Source: Chitinophaga ginsengisegetis
GTDB lineage: Bacteria > Bacteroidota > Bacteroidia > Chitinophagales > Chitinophagaceae
Assembly (NCBI RefSeq): GCF_900168065.1
Contig: NZ_FUZZ01000005.1
Coordinates: 248,001-312,000, forward strand
Direction of reading: 5' to 3'
Length of the DNA stretch: 64,000 nucleotides
The notes beneath the pieces were generated by a model. That model saw only the letters and a list, made by a program, of their open reading frames with translations, had not been told where the DNA came from and searched no databases. Both the position numbers and the translations under genes were made by a program. Numbering within the stretch: the first letter of the stretch is position 1; the number at the start of each line of letters is the position of its first letter. Positions 33,482 through 42,295 of this stretch are shown here, piece after piece.

Positions 33482-36220
33482 TCAGGATTTAGTCAGGAAT
33501 TCATCCAGGTTCATAATCGCGTTGGCTACTACGGTGAGTGCTGCCAGTTCCGCCTTTTGTGGTGTATTATCTTTATGCTGCAACAGTTTGTCGGCTTCCG
33601 CGGGTTTTTGTTTGTATTCCGCGAGCGCTTCTTTATACAGTGTTTGCAATACTTTCAGTTTATTATCGGGCAGTGGTTTATACATGGCGGTTTGATAACC
33701 CCAACGGATACACGCCGCAGCGTCGTTGCCGCCGTTTTTCAGCATATGCCTGGCCAGTGAGGCGGCTGTTTCCACATATACCGGATCGTTGAGGGTAACC
33801 AGTGCCTGTAGTGGTGTGTTGGTGCGGATGCGCCGTTGCAGGCATACTTCGCGGCTGCTGCCGTCGAAGGAGAGCATCGACGGATAGGGGCTGGTACGTT
33901 TTTGAAAAACATATACTGCCCGGCGGTACTGGTTGCCGTCGTCGGCGGTTTTCCAGTAGGCGCCGCTCCAAACGGATTGCCAGATGTTATCGGGTTGGTA
34001 CGGCATGATGCTGGGGCCGTGCAGCTGGCGGTTCAGCAGGCCGCTCACGGTGAGTGCCTGGTCCCTTACTTCTTCTGCCGTAAGCCTGAAATGCGGGCCC
34101 CTGGCGAGCAGGCGGTTAGCAGGATCTTTTTCCTGCAATTCAGGGTTGCTGGCAGAGGATTGCTTATAAGCCGCAGATAATACTATTTCACGCAGCATTG
34201 GTTTTACATGCCACTTGTATTTGTGCATAAACTGGTAGGAGAGATAGTCGAGCAGTTCTGGATGCGATGGCGTGAAACCCTGTGTGCCAAAGTCTTCTAT
34301 GGTTTCCACGATACCGGTGCCAAAGATCTGTTCCCATAAACGGTTCACCATTACACGGGCGGTGAGCGGATTTTTTGTATCGGTGAGCCACATGGCAAAA
34401 CCAAGACGGTTACGTGGCGCTTTTGCCGGGAATGGGTTCAGGGAGTGTGGTACATCCGGCGTCACTGCTTTTCCTTTTACCATCCAGTTGCCGCGTTCGA
34501 ATACGTTGGTGACGCGGGCCATTACAGACGGGTTTTCTATCATCACCGGCACGTCGTCGGGGTTTTGATTGATGAGTGATAACCAGGTGTTGTTGATCTT
34601 ATCATAGCCGGGTTTTCCTTTACCGGGAATATCATCGCGGTAGGCAAACCATTCCACGCTGCACACCGCATCTGCAGGGTTGAGGGAAGGGTTGCGGAAA
34701 ATGAGGTAAAGATCGTGCGTGCCTGTTATGGGCGGCAGCGGCATGCTGATGGCGAGCCGTCCGTTGGTGGGCGCCAGGGTATGTTTAATAATGGTACGGC
34801 CATTCAGGCTGTCGAGTCTGAATTCTACGGAGCCGCCATTGCTGCCGGTCCAGTAGTTCATGAGCAGTTGTGTTTTGCCTTCCATGTTTTGTTTGGGAAG
34901 GCGGCAGCTGCCATTATTCCGGATGCCCATGTATTTGGTGTCCAGCAGGGCGCCGTTGATATAGTTATCGGCTACGTGTGCGTGTACTTTGGGTTCCAGT
35001 ACTTTCAGGAATTCCTGTACATCCTTTGCCTGTTGGGTGGTGCCGTTTTGCGCTACCCAGTCGCTCACCTGTTTTACTTCTGCCGTACTAACGCTGTCGT
35101 ACAAACGAAGTTTAGGATGTTCCATGTGGGTATCTTCATCACGGGTATTATTGAGGAAGGCCATCAGTTTATAATAGTCTTCAAAGCGGAAAGGATCGTA
35201 AGGGTGACTGTGGCATTGTACGCAGGCGATGGTAACGCCCTGGAATACATCCATGGTGGTGCTTACCCGGTCCATTACGGCGGCGGTGCGGAACTCTTCG
35301 TCCTGGGTGCCGCCTTCGTCGTTGGTCATGGTGTTGCGGTTAAACGCGGTAGCGATGAGTTGTTCGCGGGTAGGATCGGGGAGGAGGTCGCCGGCCAGTT
35401 GTTCGATGGTGAAGCTGTCGTACGGCATATCGTTATTGAATGCATCAATCACCCAATCGCGGTAGCGCCATATTTTCCGGCTGTCATCCCTTTCATAGCC
35501 TTTGGTATCGGAGTAGCGGGCGAGGTCGAGCCACATGGCCGCCCAGCGTTCGCCGTAGTGTGGCGATTGGAGGAGACTGTCTACTATTTTTTCGTAGGCG
35601 TGTTCGTCGGTGCTGGCGGCAAACTGCTGTGCCATTTCAGGTGTTGGTGGCAGTCCGGTAAGATCGAGGCTCACGCGGCGGAGCAGGGTCATTTTATCTG
35701 CTTCGGGCGAGGGTTTCAGTCCTTCCTGTTTCAGCTTTTCCTGTATGAAGTGGTCTATTTCATTACCGTTGGCGATGGTAATATCCGGTACCGGAACATT
35801 TTTGGGAGATATATACGCCCAGTGTTCTCCCCATTCCGCGCCTTGTTTCACCCACCGGGTAAGCATATCTATTTCGGCGCTGGTGAGCGGTTCTCCTTTC
35901 TGCGGCATCCGTTCTTTTGGATCTTTGCAGGTAAGGCGGCGGATAAATTCGCTTTTTTCAGGATGACCTGGAACGATGGCGGGCTTGCCGGATTTGGTAA
36001 CGCCCAGGGCTTCTTCCCGGAACAGTACACTGAATCCGCCGCTTTGCTTCACTCCCCCGTGGCAACTGATACAATGCTTGTTAAGCACTGGTTTTACCTC
36101 GGTACTGAAGTCTACCTTTTTATCAGTGTGACAGGCGGCAAACAGCAGGCCTGCCCCCACCGCTATAGTGAGGCTCACTGTAATCCTCAACGTGGAAAAA
36201 TGGGACATTGTTTTTTTCAT
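33482..36220 (-). CDS. PSD1 and planctomycete cytochrome C domain protein (DUF1549/DUF1553)
   Basis: This 912-residue exported protein has, in order: a lipoprotein-like signal (AVGAGLLFAACH); a PSCyt1 domain with heme motif CISCH (C50, C53, H54) and RMPQKGEPLTSAEIDML; DUF1549 (LRRVSLDLTGLPPTPEM, DLARYSDTKGYERDD, QLAGDLLPDPT, CHSHPYDPF); and DUF1553 (NPLTARVMVNRLWEQIFGTG, EDFGTQGFTPSHPELLDYL, RRAVYVFQKRTSPYP). It is first in the four-gene operon. In planctomycetes and Verrucomicrobia this family is tied to polysaccharide degradation. Confidence 0.94.
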   Translation of the reverse strand: MKKTMSHFSTLRITVSLTIAVGAGLLFAACHTDKKVDFSTEVKPVLNKHCISCHGGVKQSGGFSVLFREEALGVTKSGKPAIVPGHPEKSEFIRRLTCKDPKERMPQKGEPLTSAEIDMLTRWVKQGAEWGEHWAYISPKNVPVPDITIANGNEIDHFIQEKLKQEGLKPSPEADKMTLLRRVSLDLTGLPPTPEMAQQFAASTDEHAYEKIVDSLLQSPHYGERWAAMWLDLARYSDTKGYERDDSRKIWRYRDWVIDAFNNDMPYDSFTIEQLAGDLLPDPTREQLIATAFNRNTMTNDEGGTQDEEFRTAAVMDRVSTTMDVFQGVTIACVQCHSHPYDPFRFEDYYKLMAFLNNTRDEDTHMEHPKLRLYDSVSTAEVKQVSDWVAQNGTTQQAKDVQEFLKVLEPKVHAHVADNYINGALLDTKYMGIRNNGSCRLPKQNMEGKTQLLMNYWTGSNGGSVEFRLDSLNGRTIIKHTLAPTNGRLAISMPLPPITGTHDLYLIFRNPSLNPADAVCSVEWFAYRDDIPGKGKPGYDKINNTWLSLINQNPDDVPVMIENPSVMARVTNVFERGNWMVKGKAVTPDVPHSLNPFPAKAPRNRLGFAMWLTDTKNPLTARVMVNRLWEQIFGTGIVETIEDFGTQGFTPSHPELLDYLSYQFMHKYKWHVKPMLREIVLSAAYKQSSASNPELQEKDPANRLLARGPHFRLTAEEVRDQALTVSGLLNRQLHGPSIMPYQPDNIWQSVWSGAYWKTADDGNQYRRAVYVFQKRTSPYPSMLSFDGSSREVCLQRRIRTNTPLQALVTLNDPVYVETAASLARHMLKNGGNDAAACIRWGYQTAMYKPLPDNKLKVLQTLYKEALAEYKQKPAEADKLLQHKDNTPQKAELAALTVVANAIMNLDEFLTKS

Positions 36221-36296
36221 TGACGTCCGTAAAAATAAGCAGGTGCCACTGAATAGTGGCTAGATGATATGCTGATTATGATGGATTATCTTACGG

Positions 36297-37178
36297 TCAG
36301 AATTTCCTTTCCCGGTATTGATTGGGCGATACACCCATCACTTTGGTAAACATCCGGGAGAAGTAGTAGGGATCTTCCATGCCGAGTTGCGCGGCTATTT
36401 CCTTGATGCGTGATTGCGTGAAAAGCAGGTGCTGGCAAGCCTTCTGTACTTTCAGCTGGTTGAAGTATTCGATGGGAGAGAAGCCGGTGTTATTTTTGAA
36501 GAGATAGGAGAAGTGCGACTGGGAGAGGTTTACAGCCTGCGCCATCTGCTGCAGGGTAAGCATCTTGTCCAGGTGTTTATTCATATAGTCGATGCATTGA
36601 TCAATGGCATCGTGCTGCTGGGAAGGTTTTCCGGGTTGGGTGAAATCCGGGTAAATGCAGGACGACAGGAACGACCAGAAATTCATATTGGACCAAACCA
36701 GGTTTTCATCGCGGTAGCCCCGCTGGAGCTGCTGGTAGATCCGCTCAAACAACTGTATTCTTTCCGGGGAATGGGGGAGGAATATGCGGTGCCCGTTCCA
36801 TGCGCTGACCGCTGCCTGCACAATCCCATCTGCACTGGTTCCCTGGAAGTGCGCCCAGTAGATGGTCCACGGGTCGCTTTCATCCGCAGTGTATTCATGC
36901 GCCCATTTACGCGGCAGCAGGAAGCAATCGCCCGCCTGGATGGCATGCACGTCTTTTTTCAGCGTGATACTGCCTTTGCCCTCCACGCAATAAATTAAAA
37001 TATGCTGCTCCGCGCCCTGCGCTCTTTTGCGGTGGTGGAACAATGCTTTCGGATAATAGCCGATATCCGTGATGTACAGGGGAGTAAGTGCCGCTTCCCG
37101 GGCGCATTTCCTGCTCAGGATGTTACGTGGAATCACTATCATACGCTGGCCCTGAAAGCCTTCTTTCTTCCTGATCAT
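36297..37178 (-). CDS. AraC family transcriptional regulator with cupin sensor
   Basis: This 293-residue protein has an N-terminal AraC-type cupin (about 40-130: HILIYCVEGKGSITLKKDVH, AGDCFLLPRKWAHEY, WTIYWAHFQG). The C-terminal double helix-turn-helix has LTLQQMAQAVNLSQSHFSYL and IKEIAAQLGMEDPYYFSRMF, ending in GVSPNQYR. Such regulators commonly bind sugars. It lies 76 nt upstream of the PSD1-DUF1501 operon on the same strand, so it is the probable activator and may be co-transcribed. Confidence 0.92.
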   Translation of the reverse strand: MIRKKEGFQGQRMIVIPRNILSRKCAREAALTPLYITDIGYYPKALFHHRKRAQGAEQHILIYCVEGKGSITLKKDVHAIQAGDCFLLPRKWAHEYTADESDPWTIYWAHFQGTSADGIVQAAVSAWNGHRIFLPHSPERIQLFERIYQQLQRGYRDENLVWSNMNFWSFLSSCIYPDFTQPGKPSQQHDAIDQCIDYMNKHLDKMLTLQQMAQAVNLSQSHFSYLFKNNTGFSPIEYFNQLKVQKACQHLLFTQSRIKEIAAQLGMEDPYYFSRMFTKVMGVSPNQYRERKF

Positions 37179-37339
37179 AACGTAGCCGGTTTTCTTCCCA
37201 AAGTAAGAAAATCCATTTTTATAACATCATGCAGCGAACGCCATCTTATCTTCTTACTATTTATTTTACCAAACTTTCAGAATATTTTGAAAATACAATA
37301 AGTTTGAATAATTTTGATGCCGAAAGCAAATGCACTGAT

Positions 37340-37699
37340 ATGAACACCATTGCTTACGCGATCTATCTCGCAATAACATACCTGATCACGGTGAAAGTGG
37401 GATGGCGGTTTTACCGCAACGGAAGGGTTTTTATCCTCGGACTGCTGGAGCAAAACCACACGCTGGCAGATGCTATTAATAATATTTTACTGGTGGGATA
37501 TTACCTCGTTAACCTGGGCTACGCAACTGTGATGATCAGCACCTGGGATACGATTCACGACTGGACGGAAATGCTGGTGAGCATTACTGCCATGACCGGC
37601 CAGATCTTTTTGTCGCTGGGCATTTTACACTGTTTTAATATGCTTGTTATATATATTATCAGTAAAAGAAATCATTCCATTCAACCACTTAAATCCTAG
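37340..37699 (+). CDS. small membrane protein, paralogue 1
   Basis: With the start at 37340 (MNTIAYAIYLAITYLI) this protein has 119 residues and three or four membrane helices. Its pattern matches the next gene: a start helix AYxIYL, then FYRNGRVFIL...N.L.DAINNILLVGYYLVNLGYA, a D/E-W-TEML region and an SLGILHCFN helix. I do not know a named family. The pair is separated by only 3 nt and is surely one operon. Confidence 0.8.
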   Translation: MNTIAYAIYLAITYLITVKVGWRFYRNGRVFILGLLEQNHTLADAINNILLVGYYLVNLGYATVMISTWDTIHDWTEMLVSITAMTGQIFLSLGILHCFNMLVIYIISKRNHSIQPLKS

Positions 37700-37702
37700 T
37701 AT

Positions 37703-38083
37703 ATGTCTTCCTCTTTTAATTTCCTGGCCTACATGATCTATTTGCCTGTTGTGATCAGCGTTACCTGGCTGGTAGCCATTACCCTGTTCAAAAACAGTAA
37801 AGTATTTATGCTTGATATTTTTCATGGCAACAATGAGTTGGCCACCGCTACTAATAAACTATTTGAAACAGGATTTTACCTGCTGAATGTGGGTTTTGCG
37901 TTCTGGATCATGAAAATTGCGGAAACTATTTCCAACCCGCGTTCTATGATGGAAGTCCTGAGCGGCAGGATCGGCGGCTTCTTCATCTGGCTGGGCATCA
38001 TGTTGTTCCTTAATTTATATCTCTTCTTCCGTGGCAGAAGAATTTCAAAAGCAAAAAGTAAAGTTATCATCCCTGTAGCCTAA
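37703..38083 (+). CDS. small membrane protein, paralogue 2
   Basis: This 126-residue protein is homologous in layout to its neighbour (FKNSKVFML...ATNKLFETGFYLLNVGFAFW, MMEVLSGRIGGFFIWLGIML, NLYLFFRGRR). Four membrane helices and a basic C-terminal tail are seen. Tandem duplication followed by divergence is the simplest origin, and the two may form a heteromer. A strong terminator follows the stop by 23 nt. Confidence 0.82.
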   Translation: MSSSFNFLAYMIYLPVVISVTWLVAITLFKNSKVFMLDIFHGNNELATATNKLFETGFYLLNVGFAFWIMKIAETISNPRSMMEVLSGRIGGFFIWLGIMLFLNLYLFFRGRRISKAKSKVIIPVA

Positions 38084-38106
38084 CGCCAGCCTTCATCCAT
38101 TGTTCC

Positions 38107-38143
38107 GCGGATTTTGTCTTTCCGGGAGAAAGACAAAATCCGC
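38107..38143. terminator. strong terminator hairpin
   Basis: A 15-bp perfect stem (GCGGATTTTGTCTTT / AAAGACAAAATCCGC) with a 7-nt loop is followed by ACTTTTTTT on the plus strand. It separates the membrane-protein pair from the convergent pentapeptide-repeat gene. Confidence 0.92.
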
Positions 38144-38150
38144 ACTTTTT

Positions 38151-38765
38151 TTATTCCACGATCTCCACACCCAATCCATCCAGCAGCGACAATGCATCCG
38201 GCAAACTGAACTTAGCCTTCTTCACTTTATTGGTGCGTACATCAATGGCATACCGTTGTGCGCCTGCAAAATTAGCCTGGGTAAGATCTGTTTCGAAGAA
38301 GCGCGCCCCGGCGAGGTCTGTACCACCGAAATCGGCCTGTGATAAATTGCAGCCGGAAAAATCGGCTTCGTCTGCCTGGCAGTGAAGGAAGATTCCTTTT
38401 TTCAGGTTCTTGCCGGAAAAATTGCAGTAGCTCAAACGGCTGTGGTGAAACTCCACCGTAAGCGCATTACGGGCATTATGCCAGGCAATACCAATTGCTT
38501 TGCTGTGTTGCAGGATTACTTTGTTGAAAGATGTTTGTTTGAATTGTATCAACGACAGATCGCATTCTTCAAAGGTGCATTTATCAAAAACACATTCTTC
38601 AAAAACGCATTCCTTGAGGCTGCATTTATAAAAATGACAATCATAGAACTCCCTGCCGGAGATGGTTTTACCTTCCCAGATGATGTGCTCGAATTTTTTA
38701 TGTTCGTGTGAAATTTCCTGATCGTAACCGGCCACGGTGAAAAGTTTAAGGTGTGAAGGTAGCAA
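38151..38765 (-). CDS. pentapeptide repeat protein
   Basis: This 204-residue protein is dominated by A(D/N)LXX-type pentapeptides: FYDCHFYKCSLKECVFEE, CTFEECDLSLIQF, CNFSGKNLKKGIF, ADFSGCNLSQADFGGTDLAG and LTQANFAG. These should form a right-handed quadrilateral beta-helix. There is no signal peptide. Some relatives (Qnr/MfpA) protect gyrase, but sequence alone does not justify that role here. Confidence 0.9.
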   Translation of the reverse strand: MLPSHLKLFTVAGYDQEISHEHKKFEHIIWEGKTISGREFYDCHFYKCSLKECVFEECVFDKCTFEECDLSLIQFKQTSFNKVILQHSKAIGIAWHNARNALTVEFHHSRLSYCNFSGKNLKKGIFLHCQADEADFSGCNLSQADFGGTDLAGARFFETDLTQANFAGAQRYAIDVRTNKVKKAKFSLPDALSLLDGLGVEIVE

Positions 38766-38859
38766 TTATGTTTTAGCAGCGAAGCATGTAAAAAAAATCA
38801 ATTTTGTGATCTGAATAGCCAAATACTGAATATCTTTACTTTGCTTCCGGGATGTAGAA

Positions 38860-39978
38860 ATGGAGAACAGTTCAAACAGCATACAACGAAAAATTATTCA
38901 TATTGATATGGATGCGTTTTACGCATCTGTAGAGCAACGCGATAACCCGATGTACCGCGGCAAAGCCATTGCTGTGGGCGGTTCGCCGGAAGGCCGTGGT
39001 GGAGTGGTAGCCACCGCCAGTTATGAAGCGCGCAAATTTGGCGTACGTTCCGCGATGCCTTCCAAAAGAGCGTTGCAGTTATGTCCTGAACTGGTTTTTG
39101 TGCGCCCCCGTTTTGATGCTTACAAAGAGGCGTCCCGGCATATCCGGGAAATATTTTCCCGCTATACGGATCTGATTGAGCCATTGTCGCTCGATGAAGC
39201 CTACCTGGATGTAACGGAAGACAAGCAGGGCATCGGCTCCGCTATTGAAATTGCCAAACTGATCAAACAGGCCATCCGGGATGAGTTGCAGCTGACCGCT
39301 TCTGCGGGCGTGTCTGTGAACAAGTTTGTGGCTAAAATAGCCTCGGATCTTAATAAGCCGGACGGGCTTACGTTTATCGGGCCGTCGTCTATTGAATCAT
39401 TTATGGAAACGTTGGCGGTGGAAAAGTTTCACGGTGTGGGAAAGGTGACCGCTGATAAAATGAAAAGGATGGGGCTTTTTACGGGAGCTGATCTGAAGAA
39501 GCTGTCAGAGCAGGACCTGAAAACCCATTTTGGCAAGGTAGGTAGTTTTTACTACCGGATTGTGAGGGGGATAGATGACCGCGAAGTGCAACCGCACCGG
39601 GAAACCAAGTCACTCGGCGCGGAGGATACGTTCCCGTACGATCTTACGGTGATTGAAGATATGGAAGCGGAGCTGGAGAAGATCGGGAAAACGGTGTACG
39701 ACCGGTTGCAGCGCTATAACCTGAAAGGCCGCACTATTACCCTGAAAATAAAATACAGTGATTTTAAACAGATCACGCGGAATCAATCCTTTCCGTTTCC
39801 GGTGGGGGATTACGATATCATTGTAGACACGGCAAAACAGTTGCTGGCGGCTACTTACCCGGAAGATAAGCGGATCCGCCTGTTGGGCATTACCCTGTCT
39901 AATTTCAATGATGCGCCGTTGAACCAGGAGAAACTACCTCCGTCAGGACAGCTGTCGTTGTTCAATTTTGAGGAATAA
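38860..39978 (+). CDS. dinB: DNA polymerase IV (Y-family)
   Basis: This 372-residue translesion polymerase has the palm motifs HIDMDAFYASVEQRDNP (catalytic Asp) and LSLDEAYLDVT (Asp-Glu pair). It also has GVSVNKFVAKIASDLNKPDG, a helix-hairpin-helix near FHGVGKVTADKMKRMG, and a little-finger domain. The C-terminus ends in QLSLFNFEE, which contains QLSLF, a beta-clamp-binding motif. It lies alone, with TATCTTTA at 38831-38838 as a possible -7 box. I see no LexA-type site in the short upstream region. Confidence 0.96.
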   Translation: MENSSNSIQRKIIHIDMDAFYASVEQRDNPMYRGKAIAVGGSPEGRGGVVATASYEARKFGVRSAMPSKRALQLCPELVFVRPRFDAYKEASRHIREIFSRYTDLIEPLSLDEAYLDVTEDKQGIGSAIEIAKLIKQAIRDELQLTASAGVSVNKFVAKIASDLNKPDGLTFIGPSSIESFMETLAVEKFHGVGKVTADKMKRMGLFTGADLKKLSEQDLKTHFGKVGSFYYRIVRGIDDREVQPHRETKSLGAEDTFPYDLTVIEDMEAELEKIGKTVYDRLQRYNLKGRTITLKIKYSDFKQITRNQSFPFPVGDYDIIVDTAKQLLAATYPEDKRIRLLGITLSNFNDAPLNQEKLPPSGQLSLFNFEE

Positions 39979-40173
39979 CGATCGCTTCTGTAGCTGTACA
40001 GGCAAAGGTTTCACCATCCCGCAGTATTTACTGTCAGCTGCTCCGGTAATATCATTACTGAAAATTAACGTGGAGTTGTCTTGTAGTGTGTACTGAAGGA
40101 GATGTTACAGGTTTTCCGGTGATGATGTTATTTTATGCGGGAGAAGATAAGTTGCCGCAGAAAACAACAATGG

Positions 40174-40581
40174 TTACATGACCAGGTTGTTACGCCAGAA
40201 TTCAGGTAAGTCTATTTCTGTTTCAATTTCTTCGCTTCTTTCCTGCATCAGGTCGAGCAGGCTTTTGTGAAGGTCGGGATGTTCTTCCCAGAAAGCAGCA
40301 GGTACGTCGAGTACGGCTTTCAGCAGGTCGCCGGGATACATACCGGCAGTTACCAGTACGTCGTTTTGTAATATCTCCAGTGCTAAAGGAACCAGGTAGG
40401 AAGGATTAAAGGATTGTCCGATTAAGATCCGCAATTCGCTTGCGGCTAATTTTACTACTGGTACTTTAACTAAGGCAAGACATTTCTGAATTATTCCCGA
40501 ATCTTGATCTGTGGCCGGTCCCCAACTCTTATTCTCCAACTGCTCCAAAGATTTATATCTCCAGATATCTTTCTTATTCAT
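40174..40581 (-). CDS. CdiI-like contact-dependent inhibition immunity protein
   Basis: This 135-residue cytoplasmic protein fits the CdiI_2-type immunity family: SLEQLENKSWGP, a middle VVKLAASELRILIGQSFNPSYLVPLALEIL and YPGDLLKAVLDVPAAFWEEHPDL. In that family the conserved core is EDLRILIGQ...YLVPLALE.L, which is clearly present. No toxin, CdiA-like or Rhs gene is found nearby, so this is an orphan immunity gene. It may protect against toxins of neighbours. Confidence 0.85.
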   Translation of the reverse strand: MNKKDIWRYKSLEQLENKSWGPATDQDSGIIQKCLALVKVPVVKLAASELRILIGQSFNPSYLVPLALEILQNDVLVTAGMYPGDLLKAVLDVPAAFWEEHPDLHKSLLDLMQERSEEIETEIDLPEFWRNNLVM

Positions 40582-40913
40582 AAAAATGTGTCTCTCTTTT
40601 CGTGCTAATAAAATGTTTAATTATGAAGATGATTTCAACGCGCAATTTTTTCTTTTGATGGTGATCATCTGTCAGAACCTGCGGAGTATTGCAGGTGTTG
40701 CGGTAGCCGGTTAGTGCCGGCGGTTATAAGAAACCAGGATCAACAGGTATAAATATAATGAATATTGTTGATGGCGAAAGAAAATTTTCCACCTTTAACA
40801 TTTTATGTAACAAAACAGACCGTTAAATGAACATAAACGACCGTATGGATATGATTTATATATAAAATCCCCCGGCTGCACGCCGGGGGATTTTCGTATA
40901 ATCTGTTCCGTTA
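40582..40913. other. intergenic region, possible 33-residue ORF
   Basis: This 332-nt gap contains the terminator at 40864-40894. An ATG at 40613 would encode a 33-residue peptide (MFNYEDDFNAQFFLLMVIIC...) ending at 40714 on the plus strand. It has no homologue I know and no clear promoter, so I treat it only as possible. The rest is AT-rich without repeats or RNA genes that I can support. Confidence 0.3.
40864..40894. terminator. GC-rich bidirectional terminator
   Basis: A 13-bp stem, AAAATCCCCCGGC / GCCGGGGGATTTT, with a 5-nt loop. It lies 19 nt beyond the stop of the minus-strand membrane protein at 40914. Confidence 0.92.
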
Positions 40914-41225
40914 TTACACGGCCCTTTGGTATTTTGGCAGTACCAGCAGTTTCACGATGCTGTGTGCTGCGGCCGACAAAACCAGTGCTATCACGATCAG
41001 CAGGGAGGCTTTGCCCGGGGTATCAAATACATCGATTACGCCGGAAACATTTTTACCGGCGAAGAGGATGGCTATGAGGCAGGCAAGGGCTCCTGTAATC
41101 CAGAGGGTAATATGCGACCACAGGTATTTTCGTTTTTGAAATCCTTTTTTTCCAAATGAGGTAAACAGGAGGTAAACGTGGGCAAGGAAAAATAAAACGG
41201 CTAAAACAGTAAGTGTTGTGAGCAT
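40914..41225 (-). CDS. small hypothetical membrane protein
   Basis: With ATG 41225 (MLTTLTVLAVLFFLAHVYLL) the protein has 103 residues and three membrane helices (about 1-20, 35-55 and 72-92), with basic loops (KKGFQKRKY). No family recognised. It is downstream of the thioredoxin-reductase-like gene on the same strand with a 98-nt gap. The terminator directly after it shows it ends a transcript. Confidence 0.65.
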   Translation of the reverse strand: MLTTLTVLAVLFFLAHVYLLFTSFGKKGFQKRKYLWSHITLWITGALACLIAILFAGKNVSGVIDVFDTPGKASLLIVIALVLSAAAHSIVKLLVLPKYQRAV

Positions 41226-41323
41226 GCTGGTTAATTTAGGTAATGGGTAATAATCATTCGTTCTAAAATATGAAATTATTTCTACATGTACAAATAGCGG
41301 CACACAACACCCTGGCTGCTTTA

Positions 41324-42223
41324 TTAAAATTCACTGATGATGAGCTCCCGGCTGATCATAGCGCCGGCGAGGGTGCCTGCTGCTACCGATATGGAAACGC
41401 TCCTGAAAGGATTGGTGGCATCGCCGGCTGCATATACGCCGGGTACGGTGCTGGCCTGGAATCCGTTCACTACAATATGACCAGCCGGCGTGAGTTCGCA
41501 ACCCAACGCTTCCGGAACGGCGCAGTGCTGCCGGAAAGCAGGTTTGTGGTATAATGCATTCAGCGCAAAGGAACTGCCGTCTTTAAAAAGCAGCTCGCTT
41601 ATTTGTCCGCCTGCATGTGTGATTTCCGCGATTTCTTTTTCATTGACACCGATATGATGTTGCTGCAGTTTTTCGACCTGTTCCGCTGTGAGCGTGGATG
41701 GGCCGTTGGTAAATATGGTCAGCTGACTGGTCCAGTTGCGGATCATTTTAACGTATTCAAAAGCGTCGTCGCCGTTGGCGAGGATGCCGGTGGGTGTTTC
41801 CTTTACTTCATAGCCGTGGCAATAAGGGCAATGCAGTACAGAGATGCCCCAGCAGGCTGCAAATCCTTTGATAGCAGGCATTTCGTCTTTTACGCCTGTA
41901 GCGAATAACAGTTTTTTAGCAGCAAGCTGTTCGCCTGCGGCGGTGGTAACCGCAAAGCCTTCAGGAGTGGGTGTGGCGCCGGTTATTGTTCCTTCCTGGG
42001 AATGTATGCCGGGATATTGCCTTACCTGTGCTTTGGCCGTAGCCGCTATGGCAGCGGGGGTAGCGCCATCCTGTGTGAGAAAGTTATGGGAGTGTGGCGT
42101 TTGCCGGTTACAGGGTTTACCGCTGTCTATTATGAGTACCTGTCGCCGTGCGCGGCCCAGGGCCATAGCGGCCGATAACCCCGCATAGCTTCCCCCGGCA
42201 ATGATCACATCGTATGTTTGCAT
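41324..42223 (-). CDS. thioredoxin-reductase-like NAD(P)/FAD oxidoreductase
   Basis: The start at 42223 (MQTYDVIIAGGSYAGLSAA) gives 299 residues. The FAD-binding GGSYAGLSAAMALGRARR is at the N-terminus, and the redox motif CPYC sits in SVLHCPYCHGYEV. The NAD(P) domain and the C-terminal FAD contact GVYAAGDATNPFRSV are present. It belongs to the TrxB-like proteins often found beside redox or metal regulators. The electron acceptor may not be thioredoxin. The promoter carries the same palindrome as the lgt promoter. Confidence 0.9.
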   Translation of the reverse strand: MQTYDVIIAGGSYAGLSAAMALGRARRQVLIIDSGKPCNRQTPHSHNFLTQDGATPAAIAATAKAQVRQYPGIHSQEGTITGATPTPEGFAVTTAAGEQLAAKKLLFATGVKDEMPAIKGFAACWGISVLHCPYCHGYEVKETPTGILANGDDAFEYVKMIRNWTSQLTIFTNGPSTLTAEQVEKLQQHHIGVNEKEIAEITHAGGQISELLFKDGSSFALNALYHKPAFRQHCAVPEALGCELTPAGHIVVNGFQASTVPGVYAAGDATNPFRSVSISVAAGTLAGAMISRELIISEF

Positions 42224-42253
42224 ATGGTGGTATTTAATCATGAAGTAAGACGG

Positions 42254-42283
42254 CAAAAATACTATATTGCAACATTGTTGCAA
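42254..42283 (-). promoter_or_regulatory. promoter of flavoprotein gene with 17-bp palindrome
   Basis: On the minus strand a perfect 8-1-8 palindrome (TTGCAACAATGTTGCAA, 42283-42267) provides the TTG -33 element. After 19 nt comes TATTTTTG (42261-42254), a perfect -7 box. The start codon follows 30 nt further. This copies the layout seen at 11623-11661. Confidence 0.75.
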
Positions 42284-42295
42284 AATTAAAATGTA

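Noticed and set aside
34715..36223. Long plus-strand frame (502 codons) opposite the PSD1 cytochrome gene
   Set aside because: It is the antisense of a conserved gene with intact heme and DUF1549/1553 motifs. Its translation is low-complexity with no known fold, as expected for codon-bias shadow frames.
38151..38765. Qnr/MfpA-type gyrase protection by the pentapeptide protein
   Set aside because: Repeat pattern alone does not show it. Length and repeat regularity are not close enough to claim the function.
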